Shown: positions 23,807 through 33,686, numbered from the stretch's first letter. The stretch: 64,000 nt of DNA from JAVXGM01 sp036657395 (GCA_036657395.1 JAVXGM010000007.1:1-64000), one strand, 5' to 3'. Numbers and translations: made by a program. The notes: generated by a model from the sequence alone, not told the origin.

Positions 23807-26182
23807 TTATTCCCTCACCAATACTTGGTTTAATGCATCTTGTACCTTGTCAATTAGTACGAATTCTAGCTGGTCCCTTACATTCTTTGGAATCTCATCA
23901 ATATCCGCTTCATTTTCTCTTGGAAGTAGAACTTTAACAATTCCAGCTCTGTGAGCAGCTAAGACTTTTTCTCGTACCCCACCTACCGGAATAACTTTAC
24001 CTCTCAAGGTGATTTCCCCAGTCATAGCAACATCTTTTCGTACAGGCACTCCCATCAATGTGGAAATAATAGCCACGCACATAGTCACACCAGCAGAAGG
24101 TCCATCCTTTGGAGTAGCTCCCTCTGGAATATGGATGTGAAGATCCTTAGTTTTGTAAAAGTCTTTTTCGATTTCTAATTCATCTGCAATAGAGCGAATA
24201 TAACTAATGCCTGCCTTGGCTGACTCCTGCATTACTTCCCCTAATTGTCCCGTTAAAACTAATTTTCCGGCCCCCGCAACTGCAGTAGTTTCAATAAACA
24301 GGGTATCTCCTCCTACAATGGTCCATGCAAGACCTGTAGTAACTCCTATTTCTGTTTCACCCTTAATCAAATCATATTTGAATCGTTTTTTACCTAGATA
24401 TTCTTCCAGGTTGTTTTCTGTAATCTCAAATTTGTCTTCACCTCCGGAAACAACCCTTCGCACAACTTTTCTGCAAAGATTTGCAATTTCACGTTCAAGA
24501 TTTCTTACACCTGATTCTCTAGTGTAGTAGTTGATTATATCCCTAATAGCTTTTTCTGAAAAGGTCAATTGATCTTCTTTTAGCCCATGTTCCTTGGTTT
24601 TTTTAGGAATTAGGTATTGGTTTGCAATGTTAACTTTCTCTTCTTCTGTGTAGCCTGCAACGTTGATTACTTCCATTCGATCAAGCAAAGGCCTAGGAAT
24701 AGTCTCTGTTGTGTTAGCCGTTGTAATAAACATTACTTTTGAAAGATCAAAAGGTAGTTCTAAATAATGATCGGTAAAGTCCTTATTTTGCTCTGGATCT
24801 AAAACCTCAAGAAGTGCTGATGCTGGATCTCCTTTATAGTCTGCACCAATTTTATCTACTTCGTCAAAAAGAAACACTGGATTTCTTGTGCCACCTTCTT
24901 TAATGGATGTGATAATTCTCCCCGGTATTGCTCCAATATATGTTCTTCTATGACCTCTAATCTCAGCTTCATCTCGCACGCCACCTAATGACATTCTAAC
25001 GAATTCTCGGTTTATGGATCTTGCTACCGACTTAGCCACAGATGTCTTACCAACTCCTGGAGGACCTACTAGACAAAGTATAGGTCCCTTTAGGCTCTTT
25101 GATAGCTGAATTACCGCTAGGTACTCTAAAACCCTTTCCTTAACCTTATCCAAGCCATAGTGATCTTCATTTAAGATGTCCTCTGCCTTATTTAAATCTA
25201 TATTCCCTTTGCTTTCCTTTTTCCAAGGAAGCTCAAGGACAGTTTCTATATAAGTTCTACTTACAGATGCCTCTGCAGAAGCTGATTGCATCTTTGAAAA
25301 TCTTTTGATTTCCTTTTCTATTTTTTCATTAGTCTTCTTTGACAGCTTTAATTTTTTAAGCTGTAATGTCCAATTTTCCGCTTCATTTTCCAAATCTTCA
25401 TCTACGCCTAACTCTTCTTGAATGGCACGCATTTGTTCTCTTAAGTAATATTCACGTTGATTCTGATTCATTTGAGACTTTACTTTTGTAGTAATGTCCT
25501 GCTCAATATTTAAAATTTCGATTTCCCTTAAGAGAATCTGATTAAGTTTTTCAAGTCTTTCATCAATGTTGAAAGTCTCAAGAAGTGACTGCTTGTCCTC
25601 AATTTTCACCTCTAAATGAGCACCTATTACGTCACAAAAATGTCCTGGTTCTTCAATTGTAGCCACTGTTGGCAGCATATCTGCTGTTAACTTCTGGTGA
25701 ACCCCTAGATAGTCATCAAAATGGCCCAAAACTGAACGCATAAGAGCCTCTGTCTTGGAGGAAATTTCTTCCGGTTCTTCATCTTCTATTTTGCTAATGA
25801 CACACTGAAAATAAGGTACATCAACTATAATATCATCAATTTTACCTCTGCAAACACCTTCCACTAGGACACGAATTGAATCCCCTGGAAGTTTAAGCAT
25901 TTGCTTAATTTTTCCAATAGTACCTACGTGATAAAAATCATCAGGTGTAGGTAGATCTGTATTTTCATCTTTTTGCGATGTTAAAAATATATATTGATTT
26001 AAGACCATGGCTTTTTCCAAGGCATTGATCGATTTTTCTCTGCCAATATCAAAATGTAACACCATATTAGGGAAAATAGAAATTCCTCTAAGTGGGATCA
26101 TAGGAAGGGTCATGGTTTTTTCGTTTTCTTCATCTTCTTCGTTTTCAAGGAAAACTTCCGTTTCATTTGTTTCCTCTGTCAT
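23807..26182 (-). CDS. lon: ATP-dependent protease Lon
   Basis: Cytosolic AAA+ serine protease removing damaged and regulatory proteins. The 791-residue protein has an N-terminal substrate domain (about residues 22-215), a coiled-coil region, Walker A 'GPPGVGKT', and the C-terminal protease domain with the catalytic Ser in 'KDGPSAGV' and its Lys further on. An acidic N-terminal extension (residues 1-22) precedes the usual 'LPMIPLRGISIFPNM'. GAGGAGG precedes the ATG. The order tig-clpP-clpX-lon-ysxC is conserved. Confidence 0.97.
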   Translation of the reverse strand: MTEETNETEVFLENEEDEENEKTMTLPMIPLRGISIFPNMVLHFDIGREKSINALEKAMVLNQYIFLTSQKDENTDLPTPDDFYHVGTIGKIKQMLKLPGDSIRVLVEGVCRGKIDDIIVDVPYFQCVISKIEDEEPEEISSKTEALMRSVLGHFDDYLGVHQKLTADMLPTVATIEEPGHFCDVIGAHLEVKIEDKQSLLETFNIDERLEKLNQILLREIEILNIEQDITTKVKSQMNQNQREYYLREQMRAIQEELGVDEDLENEAENWTLQLKKLKLSKKTNEKIEKEIKRFSKMQSASAEASVSRTYIETVLELPWKKESKGNIDLNKAEDILNEDHYGLDKVKERVLEYLAVIQLSKSLKGPILCLVGPPGVGKTSVAKSVARSINREFVRMSLGGVRDEAEIRGHRRTYIGAIPGRIITSIKEGGTRNPVFLFDEVDKIGADYKGDPASALLEVLDPEQNKDFTDHYLELPFDLSKVMFITTANTTETIPRPLLDRMEVINVAGYTEEEKVNIANQYLIPKKTKEHGLKEDQLTFSEKAIRDIINYYTRESGVRNLEREIANLCRKVVRRVVSGGEDKFEITENNLEEYLGKKRFKYDLIKGETEIGVTTGLAWTIVGGDTLFIETTAVAGAGKLVLTGQLGEVMQESAKAGISYIRSIADELEIEKDFYKTKDLHIHIPEGATPKDGPSAGVTMCVAIISTLMGVPVRKDVAMTGEITLRGKVIPVGGVREKVLAAHRAGIVKVLLPRENEADIDEIPKNVRDQLEFVLIDKVQDALNQVLVRE

Positions 26183-26242
26183 TTTGTTTCCTCCTCTATA
26201 AATATAAAATTAGGCGACTTAAGAAAGCCGCCCTTAAAGTTT

Positions 26243-27523
26243 TTATGCAGTCTCGTCATGTGCTTTCGCCTTACTGGAGTCGATAAGCATGAGCGTCGGT
26301 TCAATCTCCTCGTCATCAATAGTCTCCTTAGTGATGATACATTTCTCTATGTCGTCTCTAGATGGTATGTCATACATAATGTTTGTCATGACTTTTTCTA
26401 AAATTCCTCTAAGACCTCTTGCTCCTGTCTTTCGCTCAATGGCTTTCTCTGCAACTCGTTCAATAGCATCAGGCTCTATTTCCAAATCAACATTGTCTAA
26501 GTTAAATAGTTTTTGATATTGCTTTAGCAGTGCATTCTTTGGCTCTGTAATAATCCTAACCAAGGCCTCTTTAGAAAGCTCTTCTAGGGAGACAATGGCT
26601 GGTAATCTGCCAATAAATTCTGGAATTAATCCATATTTCAACAAATCCTCTGGCTGAATGTTTTTAAGAATTGCAGAAGATTGTTCTACAGTTTCCTTAA
26701 TTGTGGAGTTAAATCCTATAGTCTTCTCTCCCATTCTATTTTGAATCACTTTATCTAATCCATCAAAAGCTCCTCCACAAATAAATAGTACATTTGTGGT
26801 ATCAAACTGTAAAAACTCCTGATGAGGATGTTTTCTACCACCCTGTGGTGGAACACTTGCGATGGTTCCTTCTAAAATCTTCAGTAGTGCTTGTTGAACA
26901 CCTTCTCCACTCACATCTCTAGTAATAGATGGATTTTCAGATTTTCTAGCAATTTTATCGATTTCATCCACATAGATAATTCCTTTTTGCGCCTTTTCTA
27001 TATCATAGTCTGCGGCCTGAATCAGCTTTAGTAGAATGTTTTCCACGTCTTCTCCAACGTAACCTGCTTCAGTAAGTGCTGTAGCATCTGCAATGGCAAA
27101 AGGAACATTTAAAATTTTCGCTAACGTCTGTGCTAAAAGCGTCTTTCCTGAACCCGTAGGACCAATCATAATAATATTACTTTTTTGTAATTCTACTTCG
27201 TCGTCTTTCAATTTAGGATTGTTAATCCTCTTATAGTGATTGTAAACTGCAACAGCTAAAGATTTCTTCGCATCTTCCTGTCCGATTACATAGTCTGAAA
27301 GAGTTTCTGCAATTCCTTTTGGTTTTGGTAATCTATATTGTCCGCCTGTTCCTGGCGTTTCTTGCATATTTACACGTTCTTCGTCTTCGATAATGTCTTG
27401 GCATAAACCTACACACTCATTGCAGATATATACCCCAGACCCACTAATCAGTCTTTTTACTTGACTTTGCGGTTTCCCACAAAAAGAACATTTTAATTCT
27501 TTATTTTCATCATATTTTGTCAT
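26243..27523 (-). CDS. clpX: ATP-dependent Clp protease ATPase subunit ClpX
   Basis: An AAA+ unfoldase that feeds substrates into ClpP. It has 426 residues with an N-terminal zinc-binding domain (CSFC and CNEC), Walker A 'GPTGSGKT', Walker B 'IIYVDEIDKI' and the ClpP-docking IGF-type loop 'KTIGFNS'. The ATG at 27523 lies 13 nt after clpP, with a GGGGGT site inside that gap. Length and motifs are normal. Confidence 0.97.
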   Translation of the reverse strand: MTKYDENKELKCSFCGKPQSQVKRLISGSGVYICNECVGLCQDIIEDEERVNMQETPGTGGQYRLPKPKGIAETLSDYVIGQEDAKKSLAVAVYNHYKRINNPKLKDDEVELQKSNIIMIGPTGSGKTLLAQTLAKILNVPFAIADATALTEAGYVGEDVENILLKLIQAADYDIEKAQKGIIYVDEIDKIARKSENPSITRDVSGEGVQQALLKILEGTIASVPPQGGRKHPHQEFLQFDTTNVLFICGGAFDGLDKVIQNRMGEKTIGFNSTIKETVEQSSAILKNIQPEDLLKYGLIPEFIGRLPAIVSLEELSKEALVRIITEPKNALLKQYQKLFNLDNVDLEIEPDAIERVAEKAIERKTGARGLRGILEKVMTNIMYDIPSRDDIEKCIITKETIDDEEIEPTLMLIDSSKAKAHDETA

Positions 27524-27536
27524 AATTTACCCCCTG

Positions 27537-28118
27537 TTATCTGGACCTAAGCACTTTATCGATAATACCATAGCTAGCGCCTTGGTCAGCACTCATGAAA
27601 TTATCTCTATCAGTGTCTTTTTCAATTACTGACAATGGCTTACCAGTATTATCACTTAAAATCTGGTTTAATTTTTCTCTGGTCTTTAAAATCCACTGAG
27701 CATGAATCTTAATATCCTCTGCCTGGCCCTTCACTCCGCCTAAAGGCTGGTGAATCATTATTTCCGCATTTGGTAGGGCAAATCTCTTTCCTTTTTGTCC
27801 TGCTGACAATAAGAAAGCTCCCATGCTAGCCGCCATGCCGACACAGAAAGTAGAAACTTCTGGTTTAATATACTGCATCGTATCATAGATTGCCATCCCA
27901 GCAGTTACTGATCCGCCTGGGCTGTTAATATAAATACAAATATCTTTATCCGGATCTTCGGCTTCCAGGAACAACAGCTGTGCTACGATAACACTGGCAA
28001 TGTGCTCATCAATTTCCTCCCCTAAAAATATAATCCTATCTTTTAGTAGACGGGAATAAATGTCATAGGAGCGCTCTCCTCTGCTGGTTTGTTCAATTAC
28101 GTATGGGACTAATGCCAT
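27537..28118 (-). CDS. clpP: ATP-dependent Clp protease proteolytic subunit ClpP
   Basis: The barrel-forming serine protease. It has 193 residues with the catalytic Ser in 'GMAASMGA', His in 'MIHQPLGG' and Asp in 'KDTDRDNFM'. I start at 28118 ('MALVPYVIEQ'), because GGAGGATC sits just upstream and homologues begin there. The frame continues upstream to 28190, but that would place the ribosome-binding site inside the gene. A stable hairpin without a U-tract separates it from tig. Confidence 0.96.
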   Translation of the reverse strand: MALVPYVIEQTSRGERSYDIYSRLLKDRIIFLGEEIDEHIASVIVAQLLFLEAEDPDKDICIYINSPGGSVTAGMAIYDTMQYIKPEVSTFCVGMAASMGAFLLSAGQKGKRFALPNAEIMIHQPLGGVKGQAEDIKIHAQWILKTREKLNQILSDNTGKPLSVIEKDTDRDNFMSADQGASYGIIDKVLRSR

Positions 28119-28222
28119 TTTTTGATCCTCCATTTTGTTTTTATTGTAAGAGGAAAGGAAGAATTTCCTCCCCCCTCTTACTATTATCATTATTCTCTAT
28201 TTATGCCTTATTCAAACATAAA

Positions 28223-29506
28223 TTATTTAATTACTGCATTATCAAAGATAAAATCTACAGCTTTTCTAATTTTAATATCCTTAGCAACGTAAGCCATGTT
28301 CTGTACGCCAAGCATTTCTCTAATCTTTTCTACTTCCATCTTGTACTGATCTGCCATCATTTCTAGCTCTTTAGTCATTTCATCTTCGCCGACTTCAATC
28401 TTTTCAGCATCTGCGATAGCAGTTACAAGCATTCTTGTCTTAACCTTCTTGAAGGCTTCATCTTTAAGCTCTCCTCTGAATTCGTTAGGATCCTTTTGTA
28501 GATACTCAAAGTATTGTTCAAGGCTCATTCCCTGTGAACGAAGTTGCTGATCAAACTCTCCCATCATGGCATCCATCTGTTCTTCTACCATTGAATTTGG
28601 AACGTCGATATCGTTTCCTTCATAGATTTTTTCTAAAACTGAATTCTTCATCTGGTTTTCTGCTTTAGCTACTGCACCTTTTTCTAGTTTTGTTTTTGTG
28701 TCTGCCTTTAATTCCTCTAGGGTATCAAATTCGCTAACATCTTTTGCAAAGTCGTCATTCAATTCAGGAACTTCTTCTTCCTTAACTTCATGAACCTTAC
28801 ACTTAAAGGTAGCTTCTTTTCCAGCTAAATCTTCTGAATGATACTCTGCAGGAAATGTTACTTTAACATCTTTTTCGTCTCCTGCTTTTGCACCAACAAG
28901 CTGTTCTTCAAATCCAGGTATAAATGAACCTGACCCAATTTTTAATGGTTGTCTTTCGGCAGTACCGCCTTCAAACTGTGTATCTCCCACCCAGCCTTCA
29001 TAATCAATAAGGGCTGTATCTCCATTTTCAATAGGTCTTTCAACAAGAACCATTCTTGAATTTCTTTTCTGTAAGTTTCCAAGCTCTGCATTTAACTCTT
29101 CATCACTAACTTCTAAAGTAATTTTCTCTACTTCTACGCCATTGTAATCTTTCACTTCTACTTCTGGATAAACAGCAACTGTCAGTGTAACAGTAAACCC
29201 TTTGCCTTTTTCAAGTTCGCTAAATTGTGCATTAGGTCTGTCAATTACTTCAAGCTCTAATTGGCTGATTGCATCAGGGTATGTTGTTGAAAACAACTCA
29301 TTAATTGCATCCTCAAAAAATATGTCTTCTCCATAGTGTTTTTCAATAATCCCTCTAGGTGCTTTTCCTTTTCTAAACCCATCAATAGCGAACTTATCTT
29401 TATTCTCTTGATAAGCCTTGATTACGCCACCATCAAACTCTTCTGCTGTAAATTCCATAGTAAATTTAACATCGTTTTTTTCTTTTGAAATAAATGTTGC
29501 TTTCAT
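28223..29506 (-). CDS. tig: Trigger factor
   Basis: A ribosome-bound chaperone and peptidyl-prolyl isomerase. It has 427 residues: an N-terminal ribosome-binding domain with 'GFRKGKAPRGIIEKHYG', a central FKBP-type domain (about residues 155-245, 'GSFIPGFEEQLVGAKAGDEKDVKVTFP'), and a helical C-terminal domain. GAGGAGG precedes the ATG at 29506. It heads the tig-clpP-clpX-lon gene string. Confidence 0.96.
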   Translation of the reverse strand: MKATFISKEKNDVKFTMEFTAEEFDGGVIKAYQENKDKFAIDGFRKGKAPRGIIEKHYGEDIFFEDAINELFSTTYPDAISQLELEVIDRPNAQFSELEKGKGFTVTLTVAVYPEVEVKDYNGVEVEKITLEVSDEELNAELGNLQKRNSRMVLVERPIENGDTALIDYEGWVGDTQFEGGTAERQPLKIGSGSFIPGFEEQLVGAKAGDEKDVKVTFPAEYHSEDLAGKEATFKCKVHEVKEEEVPELNDDFAKDVSEFDTLEELKADTKTKLEKGAVAKAENQMKNSVLEKIYEGNDIDVPNSMVEEQMDAMMGEFDQQLRSQGMSLEQYFEYLQKDPNEFRGELKDEAFKKVKTRMLVTAIADAEKIEVGEDEMTKELEMMADQYKMEVEKIREMLGVQNMAYVAKDIKIRKAVDFIFDNAVIK

Positions 29507-29558
29507 TAATATATATCCTCCTCAATCATTGACTATGCACAAACACATAGTGGGTATT

Positions 29559-29587
29559 ATTATACTCCGTCCCCCTTGAAAAGTAAA
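29559..29587 (-). promoter_or_regulatory. Sigma-A promoter of tig
   Basis: On the minus strand TTTACT (29582-29587), a 17-bp spacer and a perfect TATAAT (29559-29564). It lies about 53 bp upstream of the tig ATG and just downstream of a terminator for the preceding gene. Confidence 0.6.
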
Positions 29588-29610
29588 GGAAAAATGAAGA
29601 TAACGTCCAC

Positions 29611-29638
29611 AAAAATAGCACATACCTAAGGTATGCGC
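29611..29638 (-). terminator. Intrinsic terminator of the CYTH gene
   Basis: On the minus strand GCGCATACC and GGTATGTGC form a 9-bp stem (one G-U) with a TTA loop, followed by TATTTTTG. A second small hairpin, ATCTAGA/TCTAGAT (29655-29672), touches the stop codon. Confidence 0.75.
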
Positions 29639-29671
29639 CTTTTGGATTTCATTTATCTAGAATCGTCTAGA

Positions 29672-30289
29672 TTATTCTACTTGTCCCATTAATTTAAGTC
29701 CCCTGTAATATTTACTTCTCTTTTCAGAAGTAATATTATAAGTGTCACATAAATATTTCCCCAGTTTTAAAAGTTCATCTTGTTCTCCAGAAAACATTTC
29801 AGCTTCTACTTCGCAAATAGGTGTTGCACCTTTTGCCGTATTAATCTCTCCCCCGTCAATAGAAATCTCAAAGATACTCTTTTGGGTATCAATACGAAAC
29901 CTTCTACGGGTTATTGTCATTTCAATAATATTATGAACAGACTTACCATTAAGTATTCTGACCATTTCCTCGCCAATATCACTTTCATCAAATGTATTTG
30001 GATTTGCATCAGTGTTTGTTACTGGTATATTAATTTCTTCACGTGTATGCAAAGCACCCTCTATCTTGCCATTCCATTTTAACGATGCAATAGTTTTATC
30101 TCCTTCAACTCTGACTCTATAAGCCATCTGATTTCTGGCTAGATCATAATCCTCAGTATCAAAATATATTGCCTTCATAAAAACGGTTTCCCTAGTACCA
30201 GGTTCTTCCATCTTCATCAGTTCTACATCTTCCCAAATACGTTGTGCAACGTCTTTACTATCAATTGCGTATTTAAGTTCAATTTCCAT
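29672..30289 (-). CDS. CYTH domain protein (triphosphate-binding tunnel fold)
   Basis: This 205-residue protein begins 'MEIELKYAI', the ExExK signature of the CYTH superfamily, which includes inorganic triphosphatases, thiamine triphosphatases and class IV adenylate cyclases. Further basic and acidic residues of the tunnel are seen in 'YRVRVEGDKTIASLKW' and 'ICEVEAEMFSGEQ'. I start at 30289, where AGAAGGA precedes the ATG. The frame extends to 30337 but lacks a site. Inorganic triphosphatase activity is the most common in bacteria but is not proven here. Its promoter carries a 17-bp palindrome over the -10. Confidence 0.78.
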   Translation of the reverse strand: MEIELKYAIDSKDVAQRIWEDVELMKMEEPGTRETVFMKAIYFDTEDYDLARNQMAYRVRVEGDKTIASLKWNGKIEGALHTREEINIPVTNTDANPNTFDESDIGEEMVRILNGKSVHNIIEMTITRRRFRIDTQKSIFEISIDGGEINTAKGATPICEVEAEMFSGEQDELLKLGKYLCDTYNITSEKRSKYYRGLKLMGQVE

Positions 30290-30340
30290 ATAATATTCCT
30301 TCTCATCACTGCCAAATAAAGCTTGACCAAAAAACAAGTA

Positions 30341-30377
30341 TGATATGAATCATATCACTTTTTCCTAATCAATTCAA
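30341..30377 (-). promoter_or_regulatory. Promoter and overlapping operator of the CYTH gene
   Basis: On the minus strand TTGAAT (30372-30377), a 17-bp spacer and TATGAT (30349-30354). A perfect palindrome, TGATATGA-A-TCATATCA (30341-30357), covers the -10, a typical repressor site. Confidence 0.6.
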
Positions 30378-30390
30378 GGAAAAACCCTAA

Positions 30391-30426
30391 AGTCCACAAA
30401 AGGCCCCAGATATTCCAAGACCTTTT
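30391..30426 (-). terminator. Probable terminator of the arc operon
   Basis: On the minus strand AAAAGG and CCTTTT enclose a stem with several G-U pairs. The U-tract is short (TTTTG). It lies 30 nt beyond the arcC stop and directly before the CYTH promoter. Confidence 0.5.
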
Positions 30427-30457
30427 ATATAGTTTAATCTTCTGTAATATTTTTATT

Positions 30458-31402
30458 TTAGTTAAAAGTTATTATTGTACCCGTCTTACCGTCTAAGGCT
30501 TCTGCTGCTTTGCTTAGGGAGGTAATAATTGCTCTCTTTTGTGGAAATGCTCGAACAAACTTCATGGCGGCTTCTACTTTAGGAAGCATACTTCCTACGG
30601 CGAAATGCCCTTCTTCCATGTATTTTGCAGCTTCTGCTAGTGAGATATTCGCTAAGTCTTCTTGGTTTGGCTTGTTGAAATTAATTGCCACCTTTTCGAC
30701 TTCTGTTAAAATCATAAGCACATCTGCGTCTACTTGTTCTGCTAAAAGCTCTGCTGCAAAATCTTTGTCAATAACAGCAGCTGTTCCCTCTAGGCTACCA
30801 TCACTTTTTTCTATAACTGGAATGCCACCGCCACCACAAGTGATTACGATTGCATGATCCCAAAGTTGTTTAACAGCATCAATTTCTATGATTTTTCTTG
30901 GAAGTGGAGATGCAACTACTCTTCTGTAGCCTCTACCTGCGTCTTCCTTCATAACGTAACCTTTTTCGGCCTCTAATGCTTTGGCTTCTTCTTCTGTGTA
31001 GAAAGGCCCAATTGGTTTTGTTGGCATTTTAAACGCCGGGTCTTTTTTTTCTACAACCATTTGTGTAGCAACTGTCACCACTGGAATGTTTCTGTTTGTC
31101 TTGTTTAGCGCATACTTTAAACACTGCTGAATGTGATAACCAATATACCCTTGAGACATAGCGCCACAAACGTCAAATGGCATGGACGGCGTCACATCCT
31201 TAGCAGCTTCTGAGGCCATAACGATTCTACCAACCTGAGGTCCATTTCCATGAACAACAGCAATTTCGTAACCTTGCTCGCTAATCTGAGCGATATGCTC
31301 ACAAGTTTCTCTAACTACATCTAACTGAGCGTCTGCCGTTGCAGGGCCTTTCCCTGACTGTAGCGCATTGCCACCTAGGGCAATTACAATCTTATTTTTC
31401 AT
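30458..31402 (-). CDS. arcC: Carbamate kinase
   Basis: The last step of the arginine deiminase pathway: carbamoyl phosphate plus ADP gives ATP, CO2 and ammonia. It has 314 residues with 'IVIALGGNAL', 'VVHGNGPQVG', 'CGGGGIPVI' and 'VIDKDFAAELLA'. The ATG at 31402 lies 35 nt after arcA. All substrate-binding motifs of the amino-acid-kinase fold are intact. Ammonia made here and by the urease could counter acid. Confidence 0.95.
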   Translation of the reverse strand: MKNKIVIALGGNALQSGKGPATADAQLDVVRETCEHIAQISEQGYEIAVVHGNGPQVGRIVMASEAAKDVTPSMPFDVCGAMSQGYIGYHIQQCLKYALNKTNRNIPVVTVATQMVVEKKDPAFKMPTKPIGPFYTEEEAKALEAEKGYVMKEDAGRGYRRVVASPLPRKIIEIDAVKQLWDHAIVITCGGGGIPVIEKSDGSLEGTAAVIDKDFAAELLAEQVDADVLMILTEVEKVAINFNKPNQEDLANISLAEAAKYMEEGHFAVGSMLPKVEAAMKFVRAFPQKRAIITSLSKAAEALDGKTGTIITFN

Positions 31403-31437
31403 TAATTATTCTCCTAAAATCATTTCTATACATTGTT

Positions 31438-32658
31438 TTATAAGTCATCTCTATTAACAGGGCAGCTCATACATCTTGGACCACCTCGTCCTCTAGAAAG
31501 CTCTGAACTTGGCATTGTAATTACATTCACGCCTTTTTTCATCAATAAATCATTAGTTACATAGTTTCTTTCATAGGTGATTACTGTTCCTGGAGCGATG
31601 GCTAACGTGTTAGAGCCGTCATTCCACTGCTCTCTTTGCGCTGCCATAGCATCGTTACCTCCGCACCTAATTAATTCAACTGCAGGAAGATTTAGCTCAT
31701 CCCTAAGAATATTTTTCAAATCATCCTGAATGCTTTCAAAGTGTGACCTTCCGTCTTTATTAAGTGTAATCTCATAAATCTGAAGCGGCCCTTCAATTTC
31801 AGGGTGAATAGTAAACTTATCATAGTCTACCATGGTGAATACAGTATCAAGATGCATAAAGGCTCTAGTCTTTGGAATATCAAAAACTAGAATCTTTTTA
31901 AAGGATGATTCCTTAAGTAGATTCTCTGCAAATCTCTCAATGCCACCAGCTGTAGTTCTCTGACTCAATCCAATAGCTACAATATCCTTTGAAAGTACAA
32001 GTACATCTCCTCCTTCAATAGAGTAGTCCTGGTTGTAATCATACCAAAGCTTGCTTCCCTCAGGAGCAAAATCCTTGTTGTACATATACATATATCTAAG
32101 AAGAAGGGATTCCCGTCTTCTTGCAACAGTACTCATGTGATGAACATTTAATCCATTTCCTACACATGCACCTGGGTCTCTAGTGAAATATAAATTTGGC
32201 ATCGGATCTGTATAGTATGGATATCCAGAAGCAATATAGCTTGCTAAGGATCCCTTATTCTTTACTTCTACATCACCCTTTTTTATGCCTGAAATAGCAG
32301 TTTCAACTAATTTTTGTGGCTTCATGCTAGACATATATTCTTTAATAGCGTCTTTGGCCTCCATAGAGTACACATTACTATCAGCTAAAAAGTCATCAAT
32401 AAAGGCATTTTTAATTTTTTCGTCTTTTAATCCTTTGGCGGTTTCGTCTGTATAATAAACAACCTCTACTCCATTGTCCCTAAGTAGCTGTGCAAAAATA
32501 TCATGCTCTTTTTGGGCAACTTTTAGATAAGGAATGTCATCGAATAGTAACCGTTCAAAATTGTCTGGTACTAATGCTTCAATTTCTCCACCTAGTCTAT
32601 GAAGTAATACTTTGTTTAATTTACCAATTTCGGAATAATTGTTAATTCCTAGTTTCAT
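31438..32658 (-). CDS. arcA: Arginine deiminase
   Basis: It hydrolyses L-arginine to citrulline and ammonia. It has 406 residues. Catalytic segments are 'YFTRDPGACVGNG', 'FMHLDTVFTMVDYDKF', 'RCGGNDAMAAQREQWNDGSN' and the nucleophilic Cys in 'GRGGPRCMSCPV'. I start at 32658, since AAAGGTGGG lies before this ATG. An in-frame ATG at 32676 would place that site within the coding region. It sits between arcB and arcC in a conserved operon. Confidence 0.96.
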   Translation of the reverse strand: MKLGINNYSEIGKLNKVLLHRLGGEIEALVPDNFERLLFDDIPYLKVAQKEHDIFAQLLRDNGVEVVYYTDETAKGLKDEKIKNAFIDDFLADSNVYSMEAKDAIKEYMSSMKPQKLVETAISGIKKGDVEVKNKGSLASYIASGYPYYTDPMPNLYFTRDPGACVGNGLNVHHMSTVARRRESLLLRYMYMYNKDFAPEGSKLWYDYNQDYSIEGGDVLVLSKDIVAIGLSQRTTAGGIERFAENLLKESSFKKILVFDIPKTRAFMHLDTVFTMVDYDKFTIHPEIEGPLQIYEITLNKDGRSHFESIQDDLKNILRDELNLPAVELIRCGGNDAMAAQREQWNDGSNTLAIAPGTVITYERNYVTNDLLMKKGVNVITMPSSELSRGRGGPRCMSCPVNRDDL

Positions 32659-32690
32659 TTCGCACCCACCTTTCATTTTTTATTTTAATG

Positions 32691-33686
32691 TTAACCAATT
32701 GTTGCAACAATAACGGCCTTTATGGTATGCATTCTATTTTCTGCTTCATCAAACACTTTAGAATGTCTGCTTCTGAATACTTCATCGGTTACTTCTCTAA
32801 TGTCGTAGCCTTCTTCTTTCTGTGTCTTTGCCATCTTCGTTTCAAAATCATGAAAAGCAGGTAGGCAGTGTAAGAATATAACGTCTGAATTTCCTGTCTG
32901 CTCTATCATTTCTTCTGTTACTTTGTACGGTGTAAGCAGTTTAACTCTTTCTGGAATTTCTGCCTCTTCACCCATGGAAGCCCATACATCTGTGTAAAGT
33001 ACATCTGCGTCTTTTAGACAATCAGGTGTGCTAGAAATTTCAATGGTTGCGCCTGTCTTTTTAGCAACTTCATTTACACTGTCAATTACTGATTGATCCA
33101 TTTCTTTCGCTAGCGTTTCAGGTCCGTAAGCAACAAAATGCATGCCTAATTTTGCACATCCATACATCCAAGCATAGCTCATGTTGTTTCTAATATCTCC
33201 GCAAAAAACAACTTTAACCTTATTTAAAGGTTTTGCTACGTGTTCTTCAATAGTAAGCAAATCTGCTAAAATTTGAGTTGGGTGATCTACGTCTGTAAGA
33301 CCATTCCAAACAGGTACGCCTGCATGCTGTGCTAATTCTTCTACAACCTTCTGTTCATAGCCTCTGTACTCAATTCCGTCATAGAATCTTCCAAGAACCT
33401 TTGCTGTATCTTCTAGTGACTCTTTCTTACCCATCTGTGAACTTCCAGAATCCAAGAATGTAACATGAGCGCCTTCATCTAGACATGCAACTTCAAATGC
33501 ACATCTTGTTCTTGTTGAAGATTTTTCAAACAAAAGTACAACATTTTTTCCGTCGAGTACTTTGTTATGAACTCCTGCTCTTTTCTTTGCTTTTAAGTCA
33601 TGAGCAAGGTCAAGCATGTATCTGATTTCCTCTGGTGTGAAATCCATTAGTGTTAAAAAACTTCTTCCTTTTAAGTTTACTCCCAT
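32691..33686 (-). CDS. arcB: Ornithine carbamoyltransferase (catabolic)
   Basis: It converts citrulline and phosphate to ornithine and carbamoyl phosphate in the ADI pathway. It has 331 residues with the carbamoyl-phosphate site 'SSTRTRCAFEVA', 'DHPTQILADL', and 'HCLPAFHD'. It is the first gene of arcB-arcA-arcC. AGAAGGAG precedes the ATG at 33686. No arginine biosynthesis gene is nearby, which supports a catabolic role. No ArcD-type antiporter lies in the operon. Confidence 0.95.
   Translation of the reverse strand: MGVNLKGRSFLTLMDFTPEEIRYMLDLAHDLKAKKRAGVHNKVLDGKNVVLLFEKSSTRTRCAFEVACLDEGAHVTFLDSGSSQMGKKESLEDTAKVLGRFYDGIEYRGYEQKVVEELAQHAGVPVWNGLTDVDHPTQILADLLTIEEHVAKPLNKVKVVFCGDIRNNMSYAWMYGCAKLGMHFVAYGPETLAKEMDQSVIDSVNEVAKKTGATIEISSTPDCLKDADVLYTDVWASMGEEAEIPERVKLLTPYKVTEEMIEQTGNSDVIFLHCLPAFHDFETKMAKTQKEEGYDIREVTDEVFRSRHSKVFDEAENRMHTIKAVIVATIG

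Noticed and set aside
28146..28181. GC-rich hairpin between tig and clpP as a terminator
   Set aside because: The stem GTAAGAGG/CCTCTTAC is stable, but on the minus strand it is followed by AATAAAAAC with no U-tract. It is more likely a stabiliser or processing site.
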